A stretch of DNA of 7,904 bases from Pseudomonadota bacterium (lineage in GTDB: Bacteria; Pseudomonadota; Gammaproteobacteria; Xanthomonadales; Xanthomonadaceae): NCBI GenBank assembly GCA_023423855.1, contig JAFAEU010000382.1:1-7904 (forward strand). The letters run 5' to 3'. Of this stretch, positions 1 through 5,299 are shown one piece after another. The position numbers and the translations under genes are program-made. The notes beneath the pieces are model-generated. The model saw only the letters and a list, made by a program, of their open reading frames with translations, was not told the origin of the DNA and did not search any database. Numbering within the stretch: the first letter of the stretch is position 1; each line of letters opens with the position of its first letter.

Positions 1-617
1 GGATCGGCCAGCGCCGGCGAGGTGCGGCGGGTGCGGATGTACCAGGGCGCGACGCAGTTCACGCGCACGCCGTCCTCGGCCCACTCGACCGCGAGGTTGC
101 GCGTCATCTGGTGCAGCGCGGCCTTGCTCATGCCGTAGGGCGCGCCGGTGCGCACGTGGGTGGCGCCGGAGACGCTGCCCACGTTGACGATGCAGCTGGC
201 CGCGTGCTGCGCCAGCAGCGGGTGCGCGTAGCGGCTGAGTTCGAAGGCGCTGAACAGGTTGACCTCGAAGATCTCGCGCCATTCGTCCTCGGTGTAGTCG
301 ACGGCCGCCTTGCTCAGGTTGCCGCCGGCGTTGTTGACCAGGATATGCAGGCCCTCGCCCTGGTCCTCGACCCAGTCCAGCAGTTCGCGACGCTGCTCGT
401 CGTCGCAGACATCGCCGATGAAGGCGCGGATGTCGCCGTCGGGGAACTCGTCGGCGAGTTCGTCGCGCGCGGCCTCGAGCGCGTCGCCGCTGCGGGCGAC
501 GACCAGCACCGTGGCGCCGAGGCCGAGCAGTTCGCGCGCGATCGCGCGACCGATGCCGGCGCTGCCGCCGGTGACCAGCGCGAGTTGTCCGTCCAGGCGC
601 CAGCGATGCGGGTCCAT
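1..617 (-). CDS. Short-chain dehydrogenase/reductase, partial (C-terminus beyond window)
   Basis: Classical SDR-type NAD(P)-dependent oxidoreductase; 205 codons are present and about 50 C-terminal residues are cut off by the window edge. The Rossmann cofactor motif TGGSAGIG is at residues 16-23 and NNAG at 95-98. The catalytic set N120, S148, Y161 and K165 (YGMSK) is complete, with the usual 13-residue Ser-Tyr spacing. The overall pattern resembles the tropinone-reductase-like branch, a database label that does not define the substrate, so the substrate is unknown. The ATG at 617 is chosen because a GGAA ribosome-binding sequence lies about 7 bases upstream and the Rossmann fold begins 11 residues in. 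It shares strand with the pectin genes but is separated from them by an oppositely oriented lipoprotein gene, so pathway membership is uncertain. It is not a close copy of the KduD in this window. Family call confident; function not. Confidence 0.93.
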   Translation of the reverse strand, partial: MDPHRWRLDGQLALVTGGSAGIGRAIARELLGLGATVLVVARSGDALEAARDELADEFPDGDIRAFIGDVCDDEQRRELLDWVEDQGEGLHILVNNAGGNLSKAAVDYTEDEWREIFEVNLFSAFELSRYAHPLLAQHAASCIVNVGSVSGATHVRTGAPYGMSKAALHQMTRNLAVEWAEDGVRVNCVAPWYIRTRRTSPALAD

Positions 618-677
618 GTCGCGTTTCCGAGGCCGTGTCGGGCGTAGCATAGCGCCGGCACACCCGATGAGGCCGCC

Positions 678-896
678 GTGGACGCCATCCGCATGCCCGC
701 CCTGCTGGCCGTCGCGCTGCTGTGCGCGGCCTGCGCGCCGCCGGCCGAACCGCCACGGGACAAGCCGCCGGAGCCGCAGGCCACGCAACTGCGCGATGCG
801 ATCCAGGCGCCGATCGACAAGGCGAAGGCGGTCGAGGACACGGTGCAGGACGCGGCCGATGCGCAGCGCGCGGCGATCGAGGCTGCGGGCGGCTGA
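678..896 (+). CDS. Small putative lipoprotein, 72 residues
   Basis: Short protein of unknown function and the only plausible plus-strand gene here. It begins with a short basic n-region, a hydrophobic stretch (residues 8-15) and a lipobox-like end LLCAAC with the candidate lipidated cysteine at C19. Position -3 is Cys rather than the usual Leu, so the lipobox is imperfect. The mature part starts with a Pro-rich spacer and continues as a charged, Ala-rich stretch (about 37-70) likely to be helical. The GTG start at 678 has a GAGG sequence 5 bases upstream. An ATG at 693 is an alternative start but would leave only a very short n-region. It is divergent from the SDR gene (60-base gap) and convergent with the esterase gene (24-base gap). 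I do not recognise a named family. Moderate confidence that it is real, because GC-rich DNA produces many spurious frames. Confidence 0.55.
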   Translation: MDAIRMPALLAVALLCAACAPPAEPPRDKPPEPQATQLRDAIQAPIDKAKAVEDTVQDAADAQRAAIEAAGG

Positions 897-920
897 AGCC
901 GCGCTTGCGGGAGGTCCCCC

Positions 921-2042
921 TCAGGGCTTGCGCGCGCTTTCGTCGTAGACGATGAAGATCACGAGATCCTCGTCGCCGAGCTGGCGCAGCGCATGGCTGT
1001 CGCCGCTGCGGGTGAGGATCGCTTCGCCCGGGCCGACTTCGCGCGTCGCACCGTTGAGCAGCAGCTCGCCGCGGCCCGACAGCACGTAGTAGATCTCGTC
1101 CTTGTCGTTGATATGCCCGCCGATGGTCGCGCCCGGGTGCAGCGCGCGCTTGCGGAACACGAGGTCGAAGCCGGTGGCGTCGGCGAAGAACGGATACGCG
1201 GTGGTGGTGCCGGCACCCCCGTGCGGGCCGGGCTGCCCGACGGCGATGTCGGCCTCGTTGACCACGGTCGAAGGCGACACCGGCGCAGGCGCAGGCGCGG
1301 GAATGGCGCGGCATTCGTCGGCGGCGACCGGTTTCACCGGCGCGGCGGGATCAGCATCGCGCCAGCCGGCCGCAACCAGGCAGGCCACCACGCGCGCGCC
1401 GGCGGCGCTGAAATGGGTGTCGTCGGCCTGCTTCTGCGCCGGCAGGTGCAGGTAATAGGGCTTCGACGCGGCGTCGCCGAGCGTGCGCAGCCAGTCCATG
1501 CTCGAAGCGGCGAGGTCGACCAGCGCGACGCCTTCGCGCCGCGCGAGTTCGCGCACCGCCTGCGGATACGGGCCGTGCGTGTCGAGCAGCTGCGTGCCGT
1601 CGAACTTGCGCCGTGCCACCGGCGTCACCAGCACCGGCGTGGCGCCACGCGCGCGCGCCAGCGCCACATAGCGCGCCAGCCACTGCGGGAAGGCGAGCGC
1701 GGGATCGCTGTAGCGCGTCGGGTCCTCGACCTTCTCGTCGTTGTGCCCGAACTGGACCAGCAGCACGTCGCCGGCGCGCAGCTCCCGCGCGATGCCGTCG
1801 AGCCAGCCTTCCTCGATGAAGCTGCGTGCGCTGCGCCCGCTCCGGGCGTGGTTGCGCACGTCCCAGCCCTCGGCGAGCCAGGGCTGCAGTTGCATGCCCC
1901 AGCCCTCGCGCGGCGCGCGTTCGGCGGGATAGGCGCTGGCGGTGGAGTCACCGGCGATGAACACGCGGCGCGCTTCACCGGCCGCGGCGTGGGTGGCGGC
2001 GCACAGGGCGATGCAGGCGGCGACTGCTTTCAGGATCCGCAC
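921..2042 (-). CDS. Exported SGNH/GDSL hydrolase (rhamnogalacturonan acetylesterase-like, CE12) fused to a C-terminal cupin domain
   Basis: Predicted to remove acetyl esters from rhamnogalacturonan or related pectin, acting outside the cytoplasm. The 373-residue protein has a signal peptide (basic start, hydrophobic core about 6-16, AxA-type site near 19-21). The SGNH domain follows: GDS with catalytic S33, block III FGHND at 98-102, and D208/H210 in the DTHF motif completing the triad. A Pro/Ala-rich linker (about 232-262) leads to a beta-rich cupin (about 285-370) with H310, N312, E316 and H350 at the expected metal-site positions. Typical CE12 enzymes end after the hydrolase domain, so the cupin is extra. 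The GTG start at 2042 is chosen because it gives a clean signal peptide; a TTG 19 codons further upstream would bury it. The gene lies downstream of kduD, beyond a hairpin. The esterase class rests on motifs and context; the exact substrate and the cupin's role are inferred or unknown. Confidence 0.88.
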   Translation of the reverse strand: MRILKAVAACIALCAATHAAAGEARRVFIAGDSTASAYPAERAPREGWGMQLQPWLAEGWDVRNHARSGRSARSFIEEGWLDGIARELRAGDVLLVQFGHNDEKVEDPTRYSDPALAFPQWLARYVALARARGATPVLVTPVARRKFDGTQLLDTHGPYPQAVRELARREGVALVDLAASSMDWLRTLGDAASKPYYLHLPAQKQADDTHFSAAGARVVACLVAAGWRDADPAAPVKPVAADECRAIPAPAPAPVSPSTVVNEADIAVGQPGPHGGAGTTTAYPFFADATGFDLVFRKRALHPGATIGGHINDKDEIYYVLSGRGELLLNGATREVGPGEAILTRSGDSHALRQLGDEDLVIFIVYDESARKP

Positions 2043-2102
2043 GATGGCTTCGCTCGATGTCGGGTGGAACTGCGGTTGCTCGCCAGCAGCGCAAGACAAG
2101 AA

Positions 2103-2154
2103 GAACGGGCGGAGAGGACCACATCGGGGAGGACGTCGATCCCCCCGCCCGTTC
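2103..2154 (-). terminator. Terminator-like hairpin after kduD
   Basis: A perfect 10-bp inverted repeat (2103-2112 with 2145-2154) encloses an inner 5-bp stem (2126-2130 with 2140-2144) that stacks directly on one side, leaving a bulge of 13 bases on the other. On the minus strand it begins 11 bases after the kduD stop and is followed by a T-rich run, TTCTTGTCTT. This fits an intrinsic terminator or attenuator that would reduce read-through from kduI-kduD into the esterase gene. The long bulge makes it less than ideal; no folding energy was computed. Confidence 0.55.
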
Positions 2155-2165
2155 CGGAGAAAACC

Positions 2166-2924
2166 TCAGCGCGCCAGCCAGCCGCCGTCGACCGGGATCA
2201 CCGCGCCGTTGACGTAGTCCGAAGCGGCGCTGGCGAGGAACACCGCGGTGCCACCGAGATCCGAGGGCTCGCCCCAGCGCGCGGCCGGGATGCGGTCGAG
2301 GATCGCCTTGCTGCGCTCGGCGTCGGCGCGCAGCTGGGCGGTGTTGTCGGTGGCCATGTAGCCCGGCGCGATCGCGTTGACGTTGATGCCCTTGTTCGCC
2401 CACTCGTTGGCGAGCAGGCGGGTGATGCCGGCGATGCCGCTCTTGGACGCGGTATACGAAGGCACGCGGATGCCGCCCTGGAACGACAGCATCGAGGCGA
2501 TGTTGATGATCTTGCCGCGCCCTTGCGCGATGAAGTGCCGGCCCGCCGCCTGCGACATGAAGAACGCGGACTTGATGTTGACGTTCATCACGTCGTCCCA
2601 GTCCTTCTCGCTGAAGTCGACCGCGTCGGCGCGACGGATCAGGCCGGCGTTGTTGACCAGGATGTCGAGCCCGCCGAGGCCGTCGACGGTCTCCTTCACC
2701 AGTCGTTCGACCGGCTCGATGCTGGTCAGGTTGGCGTCGAGGTTGAGGAAGCGGCGGCCCAGCGCGCGCACCTTCTCGCCGGTTTCGGCGGCTTCGACGA
2801 TGCCGGCGGCGGCGATGTCGGCGCCGGCCTGCGCCAGCGCCAGCGCGATGCCCTGGCCGAGGCCGGTGTTGGCGCCGGTGACCAGCGCGACCTTGCCTTC
2901 GAGACTGAAGGGATTGCTTGCCAC
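2166..2924 (-). CDS. kduD: 2-dehydro-3-deoxy-D-gluconate 5-dehydrogenase (KduD)
   Basis: Cytoplasmic NAD(H)-dependent SDR that interconverts 2,5-diketo-3-deoxygluconate and 2-keto-3-deoxygluconate, the step after KduI in breakdown of unsaturated galacturonides. It is 252 residues, against about 253 for E. coli KduD. The cofactor motif TGANTGLG is at 16-23 and NNAG at 91-94. The catalytic tetrad is N116, S144, Y157 and K161. The family-typical features FSLEGKVALVTGAN near the N-terminus and PVDGGWLAR at the C-terminus are present. The start is GTG at 2924, supported by a strong AGGAGA sequence 8 bases upstream. The gap to the kduI stop is 27 bases, so the two almost certainly form one transcript. 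A terminator-like hairpin follows the stop codon. The adjacent kduI makes this assignment much firmer than SDR similarity alone. Confidence 0.95.
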   Translation of the reverse strand: MASNPFSLEGKVALVTGANTGLGQGIALALAQAGADIAAAGIVEAAETGEKVRALGRRFLNLDANLTSIEPVERLVKETVDGLGGLDILVNNAGLIRRADAVDFSEKDWDDVMNVNIKSAFFMSQAAGRHFIAQGRGKIINIASMLSFQGGIRVPSYTASKSGIAGITRLLANEWANKGINVNAIAPGYMATDNTAQLRADAERSKAILDRIPAARWGEPSDLGGTAVFLASAASDYVNGAVIPVDGGWLAR

Positions 2925-2951
2925 GATGCGTTCTCCTGGTGTGTCGCGCGG

Positions 2952-3800
2952 TTACTTGAGCTGGCAGATGTCCAGCACGTGCATGTCGGTGTAGTCGAGG
3001 TTCTCGCCGCCCATCGCCCAGATGAAGGCGTAGTTGCTGGTGCCCGACCCCATGTGGATCGACCACGGCGGCGACACCACCGCCTCGTCGTTCTGCACCA
3101 CGATGTGGCGCTGCGCCTCCGGCTGGCCCATGAAGTGGTAGACGCGGTCGTTTTCGCCGAGGTCGAAGTAGAAGTAGACCTCGCTGCGGCGGTCGTGCAG
3201 GTGCGGCGGCATGGTGTTCCAGACGCTGCCGGTCTTGAGCACGGTCAGGCCCAGCAGCAGCTGCGAGGACTGGCAGGTGGCCGGCACGATGTACTGGTAG
3301 ATGGTGCGTTCGTTGCTGGTCTCCAGCGCGCCGCGCTCCAGCGCCACCGCGTCCTTGATCGACAGCTGCTTCGTCTCGAAGCGCGCGTGCGCGGGTGTCG
3401 AGGTGAGGTAGAACTTTGCCGGGTTGGCGGCATCGTCGGACTCGAAGCTGACGTCCTCGCTGCCCATCGCCACGTACAGGCCGTCCTTCGGGCCGAGCGC
3501 GTAGGCGGTGCCGTCGACGGTGACCTTGCCGGCGCCGGCACCGACGTTGATCACGCCCAGCTCGCGGCGCTCCAGGAAGGGATGGCCCTTGGCCGACTCG
3601 GGCTCGGTCTGGCGCGGCAGCTCGACCGCCTTCGCCACCGGCGCGGCGCCGCCGATCACGAAGCGTTCGTTGTGCGAGTAGTTGAGCTGCACCGTGTCCG
3701 CGACGAACAGGCTGCCGATCAGGTAGCGGTCACGCAGCTGGTCGTTGCTCGCGCCGTCCATCATGTCCGGATGGGTGGCGTGGTAGGTCTTGCAGAACAT
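2952..3800 (-). CDS. kduI: 5-dehydro-4-deoxy-D-glucuronate isomerase (KduI)
   Basis: Cytoplasmic zinc-dependent isomerase of the cupin fold. It converts 4-deoxy-L-threo-5-hexosulose uronate, the spontaneous product of unsaturated galacturonate, into 2,5-diketo-3-deoxygluconate for KduD. The protein has 282 residues (E. coli enzyme 278). The metal-binding set is visible as H200 and H202 in [11 protein letters not shown]207, and H249 in SPPWSIHMG. Other recognisable stretches are YLIGSLFV at 26-33 and the C-terminal [13 protein letters not shown]. The ATG at 3800 is preceded by GGAG at 8 bases. It is the first gene of the kduI-kduD unit, with a near-consensus promoter about 60 bases upstream overlapped by an operator-like palindrome, so it is likely repressed by the neighbouring LacI-family protein. 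No truncation or missing active-site residue. Confidence 0.97.
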   Translation of the reverse strand: MFCKTYHATHPDMMDGASNDQLRDRYLIGSLFVADTVQLNYSHNERFVIGGAAPVAKAVELPRQTEPESAKGHPFLERRELGVINVGAGAGKVTVDGTAYALGPKDGLYVAMGSEDVSFESDDAANPAKFYLTSTPAHARFETKQLSIKDAVALERGALETSNERTIYQYIVPATCQSSQLLLGLTVLKTGSVWNTMPPHLHDRRSEVYFYFDLGENDRVYHFMGQPEAQRHIVVQNDEAVVSPPWSIHMGSGTSNYAFIWAMGGENLDYTDMHVLDICQLK

Positions 3801-3859
3801 GGCGTGGACTCCGTAGTGGTGCGGACGCCGGCGGGCGGCGCCGGAAGGGATCTGGAGCG

Positions 3860-3888
3860 ATTCTAGACGTTCTGGTAACCGGTGTCAT
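3860..3888 (-). promoter_or_regulatory. Sigma70-type promoter for kduI-kduD
   Basis: Reading the minus strand, a -35 box ATGACA (3883-3888) and a -10 box TAGAAT (3860-3865) each match the sigma70 consensus at five of six positions, separated by exactly 17 bases. Transcription would begin near 3853, leaving about a 50-base leader before the kduI ATG at 3800. The -35 box is part of the operator-like palindrome. This is a sequence match only, but two near-consensus boxes at ideal spacing in such GC-rich DNA are unlikely to be accidental. Confidence 0.72.
3873..3887. promoter_or_regulatory. Putative LacI-family operator at the kduI promoter
   Basis: The site TGGTAACCGGTGTCA has a central ACCGGT palindrome, as LacI-family operators often do, and covers most of the kduI -35 box and the adjacent spacer, a position that would block RNA polymerase. 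It shares the nine bases ACCGGTGTC with the site upstream of the LacI-family gene (5202-5215). The outer left half is less symmetrical. Assignment to the neighbouring regulator is inference. Confidence 0.58.
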
Positions 3889-3907
3889 TTTGCGCTGCGG
3901 CAGTGCT

Positions 3908-4060
3908 CCCCGTCATCCCCGCGAAGACGGGGATCCAGTGTCTTGATGTCGTCATCGGAGGGATCTCCGGCTTCACGGGAAGCCGGCTCCCGGGGCCGGG
4001 CTCGCGGGCATGCGCTCGCGTCAAAGACGCTGGATCCCCGCCTTCGCGGGGATGACGGGG
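3908..4060. repeat. 153-bp inverted-repeat (MITE/REP-like) element between the regulator and kduI
   Basis: Two arms of about 37 bases (3908-3944 and 4024-4060) are reverse complements of each other with two mismatches. Each arm is itself a hairpin: ATCCCCGC, a four-base loop, then GCGGGGAT (first arm has one changed base). A further perfect 7-bp hairpin, CCGGCTT/AAGCCGG, lies inside at 3967-3986. No coding frame in it is credible. Repeats of this ATCCCCGCGAAGGCGGGGAT type are, as I recall, interspersed in many copies in several proteobacterial genomes, so this is probably a non-autonomous mobile or REP-doublet element. No clear target duplication is seen at its ends. It may also act as a transcription stop after the regulator gene. 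Confidence 0.75.
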
Positions 4061-4094
4061 TTCGAGGGATGGAGCGAGATGTCGCGCCGGGTCC

Positions 4095-4118
4095 GCCGGC
4101 GGGGAGGCGCCCGCCGGC
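4095..4118 (-). terminator. GC-rich hairpin after the LacI-family gene
   Basis: A perfect 9-bp stem (4095-4103 with 4110-4118) and a 6-base loop lie about 18 bases past the regulator's stop codon at 4136. There is no T-run after the stem on the minus strand, so it is not a textbook intrinsic terminator, although GC-rich genomes often use such hairpins. It could protect the 3' end of the mRNA or stop transcription together with the adjacent inverted-repeat element. The remaining bases of the spacer (4061-4094) show nothing I can name. Confidence 0.4.
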
Positions 4119-4135
4119 CCTGCGCCCGCGTCGCC

Positions 4136-5185
4136 CTACGCCGGCGGCTGGCAGGAATCGCGGATGACCAGGTGCGGCCGCACGCTCGACAGCGGGCGCG
4201 AGCCGGCCTCGTTCTGCAGCAGCATCGCCGCCGCCATGCGCCCGGTGTCGCGGGTGTCGCGGCGCACCGAGGTCAGCGGTGGCCACAGCCGCGAGGCCAG
4301 CGGGCTGTCGTCGTAGCCCACCACCGACAGCTGCTGCGGAATCTGGATGCCCATGCGCAGCGCGACGCGGTAGACGCCGGCCGCCATCTCGTCGTTGCCG
4401 CAGAAGATCGCCGTCGGTCGCTTCTTCGCGCCGAGCAGCTTCTCGGCCGCGGCCACGCCCGATTCGAAGGTATAGCCGGCCTCGACCAGGCGCGACTTCG
4501 GCAGTTCGATGCCGCGCCGCTGCAGCGCGCCGACGAAGCCTTCCGTGCGCTCGATCGCCGAGCGGTAGGCGGCCGGGCCGGTGATCATCGCGACGTCGCG
4601 ATGGCCCAGCGTCTGCAGGTAGTCGGCCACTTCGGCGGCGCCGTCGCGGTCGTGGGTGACCACCATCTTCTCCGGCCCGTCCAGCGACACCGCGGCGATG
4701 CGCGCGTAGCGGCAGCCGATCTCGTTGAGCATGTCGCACAGCGCCTGGTCCTCGGACACGCGCGGCACCAGCATCACCCCGTGCAGCTTCTGCTGCTGCA
4801 CGAAGCGGCGCACGCCGGTCACGTAGTCCGGGCTGCGGCTGTCGCAGGGATGCACGACCAGTTCGAAGCCCGAGTCGCGCAGCGCGTCGAGCGCGCCGTA
4901 CTGGATGTCGACGATGTACTGCGCGGTGGGGTTGTCGTAGATCATGCCGATCAGGAACGAACGGCGGAACGCCAGCCCGCGCGCGAGCGGGTCGGGCACG
5001 TAGCCGACCTCGCGCATCAGCGCCTCGACCTTCTCGCGCGTGTCCCCGCGCACCAGCGGCGAGCGGTTGATGATCCGCGACACCGTCTTCTTGGACACGC
5101 CGGCGAGCCGGGCGATGTCGTTGATGGTCGCCGCCTTGCCGCGGAAGTCGGCCCTGGCGTCTGGTTCCTTGCGAGTGCGCGGCAT
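4136..5185 (-). CDS. LacI-family transcriptional regulator, probable repressor of the pectin/hexuronate genes
   Basis: DNA-binding regulator of 349 residues, a normal length for the family. The helix-turn-helix is at about 19-40 (INDIARLAGVSKKTVSRIIN), followed by the hinge-helix region ending in YVPDPLARGL (62-71) with the minor-groove leucine L71. The rest is the periplasmic-binding-protein-like effector domain, including FCGNDEMAAG and VVGYDDSPLA, typical of LacI-type sensors. The ATG at 5185 is chosen because it gives the standard short N-terminal arm; an upstream GTG at 5272 would add a 29-residue proline/arginine-rich tail with no family counterpart. An operator-like palindrome 16 bases upstream suggests autoregulation, and a related site overlaps the kduI promoter. 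The effector is probably an intermediate of the pathway such as 2-keto-3-deoxygluconate or a hexuronate, but the sequence does not show which. Regulators of this kind are called KdgR, UxuR or other names in different groups, so no symbol is given. Confidence 0.93.
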   Translation of the reverse strand: MPRTRKEPDARADFRGKAATINDIARLAGVSKKTVSRIINRSPLVRGDTREKVEALMREVGYVPDPLARGLAFRRSFLIGMIYDNPTAQYIVDIQYGALDALRDSGFELVVHPCDSRSPDYVTGVRRFVQQQKLHGVMLVPRVSEDQALCDMLNEIGCRYARIAAVSLDGPEKMVVTHDRDGAAEVADYLQTLGHRDVAMITGPAAYRSAIERTEGFVGALQRRGIELPKSRLVEAGYTFESGVAAAEKLLGAKKRPTAIFCGNDEMAAGVYRVALRMGIQIPQQLSVVGYDDSPLASRLWPPLTSVRRDTRDTGRMAAAMLLQNEAGSRPLSSVRPHLVIRDSCQPPA

Positions 5186-5201
5186 GTCTTGTCCCGCCCG
5201 G

Positions 5202-5215
5202 TGATACCGGTGTCC
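5202..5215. promoter_or_regulatory. Putative operator upstream of the LacI-family gene (autoregulation)
   Basis: The site TGATACCGGTGTCC is an imperfect palindrome around ACCGGT and shares ACCGGTGTC with the site at the kduI promoter. It lies 16 bases upstream of the regulator's ATG. A possible -10 box TAGACT (5220-5225 on the minus strand, four of six consensus bases) lies just upstream, which would place the operator at the transcription start. No convincing -35 box is visible. Binding by the adjacent gene product is inference from position and similarity. Confidence 0.55.
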
Positions 5216-5299
5216 GTCCAGTCTAGCGCGCGCCGGCGGGAATTGCGGAAGCCGCGCCGGCGGCGGGCGCACCCCGCACGCCCGGACCGGGAGCGCCTG

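Noticed and set aside
618..677. Divergent promoter between the SDR and the lipoprotein (TATGCT-like -10 near 646-651)
   Set aside because: Only a partial -10 match with no matching -35 at proper distance; the genes need a promoter there but the sequence does not show it clearly.
889..902. Short hairpin GCGGC-TGAA-GCCGC over the lipoprotein stop codon, as a shared convergent terminator
   Set aside because: The stem has only five base pairs and no T-run in either direction; too weak in such GC-rich sequence to annotate.
2040..2099. Upstream TTG start at 2099 for the esterase
   Set aside because: It would place 19 polar residues before a clear signal peptide and overlaps the T-rich run after the kduD hairpin; GTG at 2042 is better.
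993..3866. Very long open frame (957 codons) on the plus strand across the esterase, kduD and kduI
   Set aside because: It is antisense to three genes with clear catalytic motifs. The translation is rich in Arg, Ala, Val, His and Gly with no domain pattern, as expected from the mirror of GC-rich codons.
3885..4739. 284-codon minus-strand frame running through the regulator and the inverted repeat
   Set aside because: It is out of frame with the well-supported LacI-family gene, highly Arg/Gly/Ala-rich, and passes through the repeat element; no family features.
5226..5299. GC-rich inverted repeats (for example 5251-5264) as a terminator for the TRAP operon
   Set aside because: The stem is 5 bp with a 4-base loop, several alternative pairings are equally good, and no T-run follows. 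The dctM-lacI spacer may be read through.
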